Source: Thamnaconus septentrionalis (Eukaryota; Chordata; Actinopteri; Tetraodontiformes; Monacanthidae). Taken from it: 64,000 bases of DNA. Both the position numbers and the translations under genes were made by a program. The notes beneath the pieces were generated by a model. It saw only the letters and a program-made list of their open reading frames with translations. It was not told where the DNA came from and searched no databases. The stretch spans positions 3,000,966 through 3,064,965 of the forward strand of contig CM020514.1 of assembly GCA_009823395.1 (NCBI GenBank), given 5' to 3'. Below are positions 22,291-34,200 of the stretch, in pieces (position 1 is the stretch's first letter; every line of letters begins with the position of its first letter).

Positions 22291-25200
22291 ATGACGGAGG
22301 AAAAGGTTGAAACAGCAGCGGACGCTGGACCTTCACCGTCCAAAGGTTTGTTGGAAAACTGTTGAGATTGTAGCAAATGTTCGTCATCACATCACAGGGT
22401 GAACTTGTTTTAAAGATGGATATGTTAAGTTTTATACATGAAATCTTGTTTATGTTCCAAGTGATGACTTGTTTTAGAGATGCTAAATAATAGGGTTAGG
22501 GCTGGAGTAGTTGTTTCCTCTTAAAAAACTGGCTATTTGGATGTAGATTGACATGAATGTTTCTTGTAATTTCTGTGATCACGATGTAGTTTATTTGTTG
22601 TATTGTTTTTAGTGCTTCAACAGCACTGTTTCCCGATTTGCGATCAATAAAGTACATCTGTTCTATTCTATTCTAATCGCATGTCTGTCCTTGTTCCTTT
22701 TTTCCGGGTCTCTCTGTGTGTGGTGCGCCTTGACAAAAAAACGCTTTGCCTTAAACTAAACTATTCGTGTCTCCGTCATTCATTTCAAGTCTTGATGTCC
22801 ATTAGTCTACCTTGCAGAGGGAGCCGAGCACATCTTCCGCACCCACGCTTGTCCCAAATGTCGCCGCTGCTTCAAGATGCGCTCCCACCTGCAGGAGCAC
22901 CTCCACACGCACTCTCCGGACCCCAGCCTGCAGTGTCCCACCTGCGAGCGTTACTTCACGAGCAAGAGCAAGCTCCGCCTGCACCGGCTGCGTGAGGCCG
23001 GCGAGATGATCCACCGCTGCCACCTGTGCGAGTACTCCGCCGTGGAGCGAAACGCAGTCCGCCGCCACCTCGTCAACGTGCACGGAGAAAAGGGCGCGCC
23101 GGGCGGCGACGGCTACCGGTGCCCCACCTGCGGGAAGAGCTTCCGCCTCACCAGGTCCCTCAAGGCTCACATGAAGACGCACAACGGTCCGCAGAGTGGA
23201 GAGCCGCTGGCGTGCTTCCAGCGCGGTTGCTCTTTCCGGACGTCCGTACGAAAGGAGTTTGTGCGACATTCCACGGAGGTGCACGGCGCCGCGCCCTGCG
23301 AATGTCGCCACCACGCCTGCGGGGCTCTGTTCCCAAACCAGGCCGACATGGAGGCTCACTATCGGACACACCAGGCCTATCACTGCTCGCAGTGTGACTT
23401 CGCCGCCTCCAACAAGGCCGTCTTCCTCCGGCACCTGCGGCGCGGCCACGCGGGAAGCGAGCGGCTTCGCTGTGACTTCTGCTCCTTCGTCACTTACAAC
23501 CCTGTGGAGTTGGAGCAGCACGCGGAGCACCTTCACGCCAATGAGAAGATCCACCGGTGCTCTCAGTGCAGCTACACGACGCCGCATAAACGTGGCTTGA
23601 AGCGACACATGCTAATGCACCGTGGTAAGGATGTGCATGTTTAAAAAAATAAATAAAATAAAATAAAAATAGATAGCATGTTTGGTCTTTTTATTATTAT
23701 TTATTTACTTAATTGCACATACAAATTATATTAAAAAAAAAAAATGTGTGGGTGAGGTTGGAAACCCAAAAGCCTTGACCTAACTCTATTTTAACAAAAT
23801 AAAAAAATTTAATTTGTATACCTTCCATGAGGTAGATGGATAGATACAAATAACATAAAAAGCAAAATAGAAATCAACAATAATAGCAATAATAGTAGTT
23901 ATAATACTATTCATTATGATTCTGATATTTGATTTGGGGTTTTCTGAATTCTGTCTTTCCCCTTGGAACAGGTGAGAAGCCCCACAAGTGTACCGTTTGT
24001 GACTTCAGGTGTCGAGACGAGTCCTACCTCTCAAAACACATGCTGACTCACTCGGAGGACAAAAATTTCATGTGTGCTGAGTGTGGCTATGTGACCAAAT
24101 GGAAACACTACCTTAATGTGCATATGAGGAAGCACGCTGGAGACCTCAGGTACAAACATTAGTTTTTCTTGCAATAAGTATGTGTGTGTGTATACATGTA
24201 TGTGTGTGTGTGTGTGTAGACAACACACACACAAACATATATATATATATATATATATATGTGTGTATATATGCATACATGTTATGTTGTGTTTTTATTT
24301 ACTATACTTTGCCATGTAGTTTTGTTTTTTTATTTGTATACATGTTTTTCGACGGATGGCGCATTCAGTCAACTAATTTTGACTGCAATTTAATTATTAA
24401 TACCACATGCAAGATGCCATCCATGCTAATTTTCAATCGCAAGCCAAATATTATGGACAAGGCTTTATGTTTAATATGCACTGCGTCATTTCTATTCGCT
24501 GATCGTCACGCGTCCTTATTTTAGGTACCAGTGTGACCAATGTCCCTACCGCACTCATCGCATGGACCAGCTGAATAGCCACAAACTACGACATGAGGCA
24601 AAAACGCTCATCTGCGAGATCTGCGCCTATGCCTGCAAGCGAAAGTACGAACTTCGCACCCACATGCTGGCCAAACACTCTGGGACGGAGAAACAAGGTG
24701 TCGTCTATAATTGCAAATACTGCGCGTACACCACCTGCTACAGACAAGCGCTGCAAAACCACGAGAACTGCAAACACACCAAGCTCGAAAGAATTCCGGT
24801 GCGCCCTCTGCTCGTACTCGTCCTTCAGCAGCATCAGCCTCTTCTTGCACAAGAGGAAAGTCCATGGGTACGTGCCAGGGGACAGAGCATGGCTGGAGAA
24901 TTACGCCTCAGCGGAGAAGGAGAGGAATTCAGCCGAGTTGCTGGACTTTTTCAATAAGTCTTCAACGACACACAAGGAGGTGGAACAGCCTTCCTCTGAA
25001 GAACCTGTAAAGAATCAAAGACAGCAGTCGGCAGATCACAGTGCCGCTATCGAAAGTGTGACAGACTCTCCCACTGTTCACACTGGGAATGTATTCAGTG
25101 TTGTCTCTCAAGACATTGCCAGTGAAAGTGTACCTGGTAGTCCCCCAACGATGGGGAACGACCCGGAGGAATACTGTACCCTTGTCTTAACGACTCTGTC

Positions 25201-28200
25201 AACCACAGACTATCAGACCCCGGCCTCGGAAAACAAGGACAATAGTGGTGCATGTAAAACTCTGAACTCCTCCAGCTTAAACTGGGACGTGTCACAACAG
25301 ATGGCGCTCTTCTCTCCGTCTTCAGCAGAGGAAGAGAACAGCGCTGTTGTGGACGAAGAACTGGAACAACGTGATTTGGAAGAGACCCTGAGTTACAAGG
25401 CTCACCCGGAAGCTGCTGCCGAGGGTGACGCTCGCACGCCTACGGGGAAAAAGGACATTGGAATACCAGGTCCCAGTTCTTCACCTGAGAGAAACCAGCT
25501 GCTGCAATCTAATGAGTGTCTGGAAGCCGTCAGGAAGCACGACAAGGAGCAGGCAGAATCCATGGTTCTGGAGGGACGGGTTCAGATGCTCGTGGTGCCG
25601 AGGAAGAAGAACGTATATTCCTGCCATGAGTGCTCTTATGCAACAAACAAAGAGGTTGATTTCGAGCGCCACTGCCAAACTGCATGCCACGGAACGATAA
25701 AACAACATGGCTGCCAGGCCAGTGGTGCACAGTCCAAACAAAAACAAGGTCCAGGCTTGCGGAGAAAAAAGGGGACGCTCGTCAGCATTCCACTTCCATG
25801 TTCGACCACTGAGGTGAACTCTACTGTCGTTCAGGAGGAGGTGGAGAATCAAACGAGTTCTCAAGAGGTGCAAGGTAGAGCTGACCCAGTATCAAGTGAC
25901 CTTGGACTAAACAGGCCAGGAACAAGGGTCTCTACGTCCCAGCGGACAACTTCTCAAGAGTTACAAAGTAGAACTGACCAGGTTTCATGTGACCTTGAAC
26001 TGAACAGGCAAGGAACTAGGGTCTCTATGTCCCGGCAGACAAATTGCAAAGATTCGGTCCTCGACACTTCGAGCGGTGCGGAGTGCCAACCACGGTACGC
26101 TTTACGAGAAGACGGCAAATTTGCATGCAAGCTGTGCAATTTCGCGTCCGTCAGAGCGGCCACCGTGGAGCGGCATCTCTCCAAGTGCGAGAAGAAACGG
26201 GGCGACGGCGTCAGCGGTGGCAACATGAGCGATAAATCCAGACGGGAGTCCGTTGGGCCGGAGCAGCCGGCAAGGACTCGGGAAGTTAGCGGAGAGCGCG
26301 AGCTCCTCTCGTGTCCCAACTGTCGCTTCAGGTGCTGTCAAAAAAGAGCTCTGGCCAGCCATCAAAAGAAAGGCTGCTTTGGTGTCGCCGAGCCCGATTT
26401 GCGTTTGCGCTGCCCGCACTGCGCCTTCACGTGCAAACGGGAACGGCGCATCATGGCCCGACACGTGGCGCTAAAGCACGGGGGCACGAGGCCCTACCGT
26501 CCTTTCAGCGCCTCGAGGCCCCTCCAGACGGGAGTCGGCCGTCGCGTCTGCGACTTGTGCGCCAAGACGTTCGGGAGCCCCGCCAAGTTGCGGCAGCACA
26601 AGTTGCGCGTGCACCACAGACGGCCCTCGCACTTCTGCCCCCTGTGCGACTTCGCCGGCTTCGCAAGCGAAGATGTCAGGCGGCACCGGCGGAGGTGCCA
26701 CGCGCATGAGGGCGATGGGGGGCTGTGCCACGCGTGCACCTTTTGCACCGCCGAGTTCAGCTCCGCAGTGGCGCTGAGGAACCACTGCAGGCGCGCGCAC
26801 GTGCCGCAGATGGAGAGCGAGCGGCGACGGACCGAGGGCTCCGCAGAGGCGCGAAGAGCCGCTCGACTCAGAATCAGTGTCACCTGTGCGCCGTCGCCAC
26901 AAAAACCAGGCGGCTGTTGGCGCGACACCTTCTGAGCACGCACGAAGAGGGCTCCCCGGAAGACAAGCCCCTCAGGTGCAACAGCTGCGAGTTCGCCTGT
27001 CGCCATCCGCTGGTGCTGGAGCAGCACCTGCGCTCGCACGGAGGGAATCGCCTGTACAAGTGCGCCGACTGCAGCTTTTCAACGCAGAACAAGCAGAAGA
27101 TGACGTGGCACCTACGGATACACACCGGGGAGAAGCCCTACGGCTGCGAGCAGTGCAGGTACACCTGCACCGATCCGCTCAGACTGAAGGTATGGTCACA
27201 GTTTAGAAGATGTTTTTTTTGTTTTTTTAATTTTCTGAACTCACTTATATAGCAAAGAACTATTTTCAAAATCTGCAGTATTTGACTTTTTTTTAATCCT
27301 AATTGTGAAAAGTATTTTGAAAAGTAACTATTTTGTATATATTTCAATTTGAACTTTTTTTGTTTTGATTCTGTACCTATAGCTTCACATGAGGGTCCAT
27401 CAAGAAGAGAAGAAATATCTTTGTCCAAAATGTGGCTACAAATGCAAGTGGGCAACTCAGCTGAAGTACCACATGACGAAGCATACAGGTAGTGGTGTAA
27501 TTTATTTCATTTTGGTTCAGATCGCTTTGATTACCTTGTTGTAAATGTGATGCATTTAAATTAAGAAACTTTAGGTATGGAAGTAAGTCTTCCGAAATGG
27601 AAAATTAAAGTCCAGATCTATCACTGCGTGTGTCTCAACAGAGGCAAGTTGCTTTAATAACAACATATTTATTGAGCATCACAAAGATGTGGAGTTTTTT
27701 TTAGATTTTGTATTTTTATTCATTATTACAAAAATGAAACACACAAGCCCCAGGCTGCATGTCTAGGAAATGTGTAAAATCTGCAGCAAAATTCAACCTA
27801 GTGCTCTAAAGGTATATTTTTGTTTCCAGCGGATAGAATTGTTTTTTTTTTAAAAGGTTCAGTGTGAATATTTGGAGATTTTAAAGTACAAACAGCGACA
27901 CCAAGTGGCTACATTTTAGACACATTTTACTACAGTGACCTGCGCACCCAAACCTGGATACCTCGCCCACCTTCTTCTTCAGTGGTTTATTTGAAGATGC
28001 AGGCGTTCACCCTAATTACGAAACATACTGTCAGGCAGCTGGATTGTCCACACCAGGCTTCCTTAAAAATATGGCAGTGCAAGGTGGAAGCTAACTGGGA
28101 GCAAGATCCTTGTTTTAGGGATATACTTAGGGCGTATTCACACCAGGAAAGTCCTTTAGTTCGCTTTCTTTGGTCCGGACCAAAATACAATGTAGCTTTT

Positions 28201-29445
28201 TGGTTTGGTGTGGTTCCTTTTCACATTGCAATTTTCGCAAGAGGCCCAGGATTTGACAACAAACCCATATGTATGCAAAGATCGTGCAAATCATTGGACA
28301 AAACGGTCCGGGGCGGGGTAACACGGTAAAATACGGAAATCAAATAATCATGGATCTCCAGCGTGCTGCATTCGTTGTGCTCATGTTTGTTTGTTTTTTT
28401 TCACACAAACACAAGCGTTTGCGGGTAATTTGGAGCATCAGAAGCTTTTGATGCAACGTCGATTTTATGAGGAGATGTTTACCATTTTGCGACAACGAAG
28501 ACGTTTGGCAAGAAGCGTCTCCTCATTGCTCCACGTTGAACCACGACTCATGTTCGGCTGACGGTCCGACGACGTGCTACTAAACTTTCTACTATACTAA
28601 CTATACCCTTATACATACATATGAGAACCATTTTAGGGGAAGGAAAACGAAATTACTTCTATTGTTCTGCGACTATACTTTTTATTAATTTTTTACGGGC
28701 AGTATATTAAGCTCTTACCAATATAAAAATCATAAATCAAGCCAAATATTACGAACTAAACCTTCAAGGCAAAATTCGTTTGGCAAATCCACTCATGTTT
28801 TGCAACACCAACAAACTTTCTATCAGTATGGCCATGAATAGATAATGACTTGATTTTAAAAGTTCAACAGTTGAGTGTCATAGAAGGGACACGTGAAAAA
28901 CGTCTTATTTCTCCCCTGAAGGAGACAAACCGTACGCCTGCGACCAGTGTGACTTCCGCACAAACCGAGCCGATGCCCTGCGATGTCACCGAGACTCGCG
29001 GCACTGCGACGCGCGCCCTTACGTCTGCGAGAAGTGCGGCAAGGCCTTCAAGACGGCGTTCGTGCTCAAGACCCATCAGCATCAGCACAGCAGCGGTCGC
29101 CCGTACAGCTGCGGCCTCTGCCAGCGGGCCTTCCGATGGCCGGCGGGACTCCGGAACCACTACATGACCCACACCAAGCAGCAGCCCTTCGGCTGCCGAC
29201 ACTGCCCCTACAGGGCCAAGCAGAAGTTCCAGGTGGTCAAGCACCTGCAGAGACACCACCCGGGGTCGCCGGTGGAGGAGGGCATCACGCGGGACTCGGA
29301 GGCGAGCGCTCTCACGCTGAAGGACGCTTTGCTGGGGACGCTCGACGAGAGAGCAGCCCGAGCGGAAGACAAGGAAGAAGCTGAAACTGTTGCGAAAAGA
29401 GGACGAGAGGAAGGAAGTGCCGAGGGTGTCACGAAAGCATTCTGA
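22291..29445 (+). CDS. znf142: Zinc finger protein 142, many-fingered C2H2 protein, with two frame breaks
   Basis: Six coding exons: 22291-22345, 22818-23624, 23972-24149, 24525-27189, 27383-27488 and 28922-29445 (stop TGA). They total 4335 nt, about 1444 aa (human about 1687). ZNF142 is a nuclear DNA-binding protein, presumed a transcription regulator. I count about 31 C2H2 fingers: nine in exon 2, two in exon 3, fifteen in or ending after exon 4, one in exon 5 and four in exon 6. An acidic, Ser/Thr-rich linker (about 24900-25600) separates finger clusters. The order of fingers and the split of one finger across exons 4 and 5 look like ZNF142. Exon 4 is oddly broken. The frame shifts by +1 near 24787, just before the finger CALCSYSSFSS, and returns to the original frame between about 26820 and 26880, before CHLCAVATKTRRLL. 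No intron fits either place. An in-frame upstream ATG at 22162 exists, but the ATG at 22291 has a better context (A at -3). Confidence 0.93.
24179..24262. repeat. (TG)n/(TA)n microsatellite in ZNF142 intron 3
   Basis: TG-rich runs, then CA units and a pure (TA)n tract lie 30 bp after the exon 3 donor at 24149. Confidence 0.9.
24783..24790 (+). other. znf142: Frameshift site 1 in ZNF142 exon 4 (one extra base)
   Basis: Upstream the finger CKYCAYTTCYRQALQNH reads in the frame set by exon 3. Downstream KEFRCALCSYSSFSS reads one base later. Skipping the G at 24787 would make AAG CTC AAA GAA TTC and join the two fingers seamlessly. The change is therefore a single-base gain, either a real indel or a sequence error. 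Confidence 0.85.
26820..26880 (+). other. znf142: Frameshift site 2 in ZNF142 exon 4 (one base missing or two gained)
   Basis: The finger ending NHCRRAHVPQMES is in the shifted frame, while CHLCAVATKTRRLLARH is back in the original frame. The switch happens in a GC-rich linker, so its exact base cannot be fixed. Left uncorrected, the shifted frame runs to a stop at 26933-26935. Confidence 0.8.
27851..28768. mobile_element. Family R transposon, copy B, interrupted (ZNF142 intron 5)
   Basis: The left end AAAGGTTCAGTGTGAATATTTGG and right end CCAAATATTACGAACTAAACCTT are inverted repeats. Inner text matches copies A and C. An unrelated stretch of about 463 bp (roughly 28130-28592), opening GGGCGTATTCACACCAGG, interrupts it; it is flanked by TATACTTA and TATACTAA, 7 of 8 identical. 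I could not see inverted ends on that insert. Confidence 0.7.
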
Positions 29446-29600
29446 AAATTTGACAATTTTGAACTGGTGGATTTGTGCATCTGTGTCCAAAAAAGGGCCT
29501 TTTTTAACATTGACCTGCCAAAATAAAAGTTCTGCAGCAGTCATCGGTTTATTTTTTTTAAAGTTGTTAATGTATGTGTGTTAATAAAACAAATTTTCTC
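29446..29600 (+). other. znf142: ZNF142 3' UTR with two poly(A) signals
   Basis: AATAAA occurs at 29522-29527 and 29583-29588, 77 and 138 bp after the stop codon. Either would give a very short 3' UTR. Confidence 0.65.
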
Positions 29601-31219
29601 AAATTGTGACTTGTGATTGTTATTTTGCCTTAATTTGCCTTCACTGTAGATAATATTATTAGCTGTATTATTTCCAGCCCTGTTAGCTATATTTAGCCCT
29701 ATCAGCTTCAGGGAAAGTGAATTCAGTTGAATTGAATGAACTGAAGGCATTAACGTTAACATGATCAAGGCCTTAGAGAAAATACAGCGTGACCTGTGTA
29801 AAAGAAGTACACAGGAGCTAAACTGCGTTAGAATAAGTAACTGTTTTGCACACACATAAAGTTTTACAATTTGAAACACCAAACCAACAGGAGGTAACTC
29901 AGATTTGAGTTTTCCAGCGTCTCCTTTTTTTTGGACAGGTTTTAATTTTCTGATGGTAAGAACAACTTTCACATGAGACCAAGTTGTTTTTTTTATTATG
30001 CTGTTATCAACAGCTTGTAGCAGAGACAATATGCGATCGAAAGCAGGCGCTTGATTTTTATTAAACAACCTGAAGCAAAGGTGCGATTATATCATAATGG
30101 ACCTTTTTTCATACATTTCCGTTGTACATCAACATACATGACACGACTGGGACTGATAGGCATGCAGTAGAATTCCGTTGTCCATTCATAGACAGTGTTT
30201 TCTTAGCATTAAAGATGATAAATGTCTTAAACGGCCATACAACAGACTACCAACAAATGATAATTCTGCTTTGAATGAACATCGTCAGCTGATTTACCTG
30301 ATGAAATGTGGTTTTGGAAATAATTAAGAGAAATCCCACGAGGCTGGTGTGTCCTTTGGGCAAGTTTGCGTTTAAGCACCCGAGTCGTCATCTTTGTCCT
30401 CTTGTATTTACAACAAAAATAAAGCGGTCGATGGAAATGACGCAAATAAAACGTAGTGTTTTCCACTGCCGGCAGCCACAGACGAGAAGAGTTGAGAAGC
30501 CATCGTTCTGGGGTTTGGTGAGCACCCTTCCCACTTCCTGGCGTGTGAACGCTCGTGGCAGTTCTGTGCAATATTCATCGTTCCAATACATTGCGGTGCC
30601 ATCCCGTTGCTCTCGTGGTTGCTCTGGTCAGACTTTGTCCGCTGTCTGACATCAAACCTGTCGTTTACCTTTTAAATCAGTGGTTCTCAACTGGTGGAGT
30701 CTCAGGACCCACATGTTTTTTTTTTCCTTGCCACGAAGTTGAATCCCCAAATTCATTCCACGGCGCTCAAATTGAATCCACGAAAATAAAACTTTAGCCC
30801 ACTTTCTATCGTGTCGAGTAAATGTTTTAATGAATTGAATTGTGTGTCCTGCAATGTAAATGGCCAACATTTTCTCTGTAAACATATACATCTTAAAATC
30901 CCTTTAAAAAAAAGAAAAAAGTGTGTGTGGGGGGGGGGGGTTGATGTGGAGGGACTGACACAGAGCCAAGACCCAATCAAAACAGCTCCGCAACCCACTT
31001 TTTCGGGTCGCAACCCATCAGTTGAGAAACAATGTTTTAATGCTAATATTGAATCACTTGATGAGCTCTTATGGACCAGAGGAATATCACTTTGATCCGT
31101 CTGCTATTTTCTTTTTTGAAAAAAAAGGAATATTTGTATATGTAATTCTTCATCAGGCGAATAAATATAAAATATATATATATATATGTATAGATATATA
31201 TTTGTAACTGCCTGTGACT
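29601..31219. other. Convergent intergenic region between ZNF142 and PLCD4
   Basis: Both neighbouring genes end here. Apart from the hAT element at 30678-31034 no gene or RNA was recognised. A minus-strand AATAAA (plus TTTATT near 30056) could serve PLCD4, but this is a guess. Confidence 0.45.
30678..31034. mobile_element. hAT-type element, CAGTGGTTCTCAACTGGTGG family, copy 1
   Basis: The left end CAGTGGTTCTCAACTGGTGG and right end CATCAGTTGAGAAACAATG are imperfect inverted repeats. The flanks TTTTAAAT and TTTTAATG agree at 6 of 8 bases, consistent with an old hAT duplication. Related copies are at 37125-37378 and 49308-49520. Confidence 0.7.
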
Positions 31220-34200
31220 TTAAGCCGTCAGACTGGCCACCCTCGTGTGCTCTGAGATGCTGACGTTGACAAACAGGGAGGACGGAGGGATGGCCGTCCC
31301 ATCTTTGGAGAGCAGGTGTATGTGACGATATCCTGGGAGGGGACAACAAAAGATCAATAAATCTAAAAAATACTTTGACTCACTGGCATTCTGCTGCACG
31401 CAGCACACCTGTTTGGATGCACGTGAAGGGGAGGGTGAACTGGCCCATGAAGTCGTTCCTCGACGCTTTGTCATAGTCCTCCACCACGAAGCGAACCAGG
31501 GCCAATTCAGGGGCGTGGACGACGAAATTTAGAGTTTCATTCCAGACTGGGTTAAAACCTGCGGAGTGGAGAAAGAATGACCGAGTGAATTTTTACCTAC
31601 AAGTCATTTTGTGATATCTGAAAAAATACCAATTTGATTGCTAAAAAATTAGCTTTTTCTTGTTTTCCGAAAACGCAACTATGCTATTAGGCTAACAATA
31701 TATGTATGTGTGTGTGTGGTGTGTGTCTAAGTGAAGATAGATAGATAGATAGATAGATAGATTTTTCTGTCTACTATTGGCATTGATACTGTCAGTACTC
31801 ATTTATCCAATAATGTCGCGAGGTGCACCAAAGCTCACCATTGTTGTTAATGTGGCTCGTCTCTTCCTTGGCCTGGTCCTGCTGGACTCCATATATCTCC
31901 ACTCTAACCAGTGGGTCAACAATGGAACCCTCTTTCTGATTGACCTTTGGTAGCTGCTGCCCGCTGATCACCTGAGAAACACACGACACAGTTTTACACT
32001 GGACTTCCTCAGTTGACATTAGAGATGGCTTCCTCTGTACATTCTTCTACCTTTGATTTTTAAATAATCAGTTGTTCTAAACTTCGAAATTTGTTTGACA
32101 CATTAAAAACCTACCATTCACTGTCTCTGCCAAAATTGAAAGCCCTGCAATACCTAAGCAGTTAAATGTGTTTACAAAAAATGTTTTCAATTTTCTCATT
32201 TGGATTTTGCTGGACTGTCAAAAATATGTTAATTCTAATGCCTCTGCAGACTTTTTCTAAAATGTGGTTCAGGCTGCACTGCATGAGAACTGGCAGCCAT
32301 CTTCCCTACTTGCTAGTGCTACCAGTGAACCTCTCCAGGCTGAGTGAGAGAACCACTTGTTTTGTCAGGCCTGTGCAGCCCAAACAAGTTTTTACACTTT
32401 GTTTGTTGTTGGAAGTAGACCAAAATTAATTTATTAACTCTGGAATTTGCCAGGAATAGGAACGCTTTAGCATTTTTATTTTATAGTTGGCAAGCTCTCC
32501 ATTGGATTTTCTGAAATCCATTTTGGATAAATTTGCAAGTCTGCGAAGAAGACCTATTCCAACAGTTCACGGCTGTCACGGAGTTTTGAACCTGTATTGA
32601 CAAGCGCAGTGGTCTGTAGTCTGGCCGCTCCTCTGGTTTATCTGGACTGAACTTGGTATTGGCGTCTCTCATGAAGTCAGGCTTGAGAATGTAGCCGCAG
32701 CAACCGTTCTGCGCAAACAGTCCGTCGTTGAGGTCCATTTCCAGGCCGGCCGTCTGGAAATTCAAAGCCACTTTCGGAAAGAAAAAGGAGACGGAAAGGT
32801 TAGGTAAATAGATGAAAAAGACAGAGGGTCAGGTTTTGGTGTGTATGCCCCTTGCTCTGGCTGTGAGGGTTTCCAGGTATTTTCAATCCATGGTGATTGT
32901 GCTCTCGGGTTTGTGTGTTTCAGATTATCTCAAGGCGAAGGCATACATGAGATACATCCTGGAAAAGTTGCCAGTTTATCGCAGATCCCAACAATCATTA
33001 GCACTCACACCTCTGCATAATTTAGAATCCTCTTCGGACTGAGAGAGGAAGCCGCAGTACCCAGAGAAAACCCACACACATCCTGGGAATCTGCTGTCAG
33101 GTAACCGTGTGAGTCACTTCACCATCCGGTTGCCCATGTAGGGATTCACATTTGTATACAGTCAATCGAGTCCTGATATCAAGCAGATAAAAGCATGTAA
33201 GGAATCTGCTTGTGATTTTGCTGGGTTCTCTTCTTTTCCTGTTTCTTATCATTGTCTTTTGAGAAGACGCCACAGCAGTTGATTTTTTTTTTTTATGAAC
33301 GCATATCATTTAATGCCAAATGATCTATGTAAAGGAGCCATGCACAATGAATTTTGCCCCGTACAGAAGTCACGACGTGTCAATGTTTATTGTAAAAAAA
33401 AAAAAAAAACACACGAAAAAAAAAGGGACATCACAAGCCCACTGTGCCTGGTCTTCTGATCCATTTACTGGCTGGGGCGGCTGCACAGTCATGTCATTAG
33501 CATGCAAATCTCCTCTTCCTCCCTGCTGAGAGAACCGCAAACCCCCTTACACCTGTCAACGGACAACAAATGGTAGTGAAAGCAAACCACTTGGCGATAG
33601 AAACTATTTGCTAACCGTAGCCTGCTAAAATGCTAGCCTACTGTAGATTGTGACCTACAGGCTAATGAAACCAAACGGTACAAAGAAATGCATTTACTTT
33701 GTCACCTGACATTCACCACAAACCATGATGGGTGTGCTATGATGCTTGCTCAATGGAGAGGCAACGTTAGCTGACTTTGCATGTGAGATAAAGCTAGCGA
33801 GCTAGCTTTATCTCACATGCAAGCCAACAATGTGAACGCAAACAATTTGATGCCACTAAGTTATAAGGACCATTTCAGTGCAAACCAGCAGAGGGCGAAC
33901 ACCTGCTCACCTATCTGACACCCCAGGTTCCACATCTCCTGAGGGTTGTAGTTGGAAGAGTCCGTTCTGAGGCCGCTAGGATAGATCCTGCTCAGCTGCT
34001 TCATGTTGTATTGCACAAACTCTGTCCCTGTGGAGGAGAATATCAGAGGGTTTCATTATAGCAGAGGGAGAGCAGTTCTTTTTGACATACATTGTCTTGT
34101 CGTTGACTTTGCAATACATGCATTCCCATATTTAAAGTTATTTACTGATTTAAAATGGGCTGCAGCTGCAACTCCAAAAAAAATACCTGCTTCCTTAGCG

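Noticed and set aside
22802..23608. A 268-codon open frame on the minus strand
   Set aside because: It is the antisense shadow of ZNF142 exon 2; GC-rich zinc-finger exons commonly give long reverse frames. It has no family resemblance.
24593..26935. A 780-codon open frame on the plus strand that could be called a separate gene
   Set aside because: It is the frame-shifted middle of ZNF142 exon 4. Its first 60 or so codons are out of the coding frame, and its last 20 or so codons are also out of frame.
26720..26935. A tiny intron at the second ZNF142 frame break instead of an indel
   Set aside because: No GT and AG are spaced widely enough for a vertebrate intron between the two coding frames.
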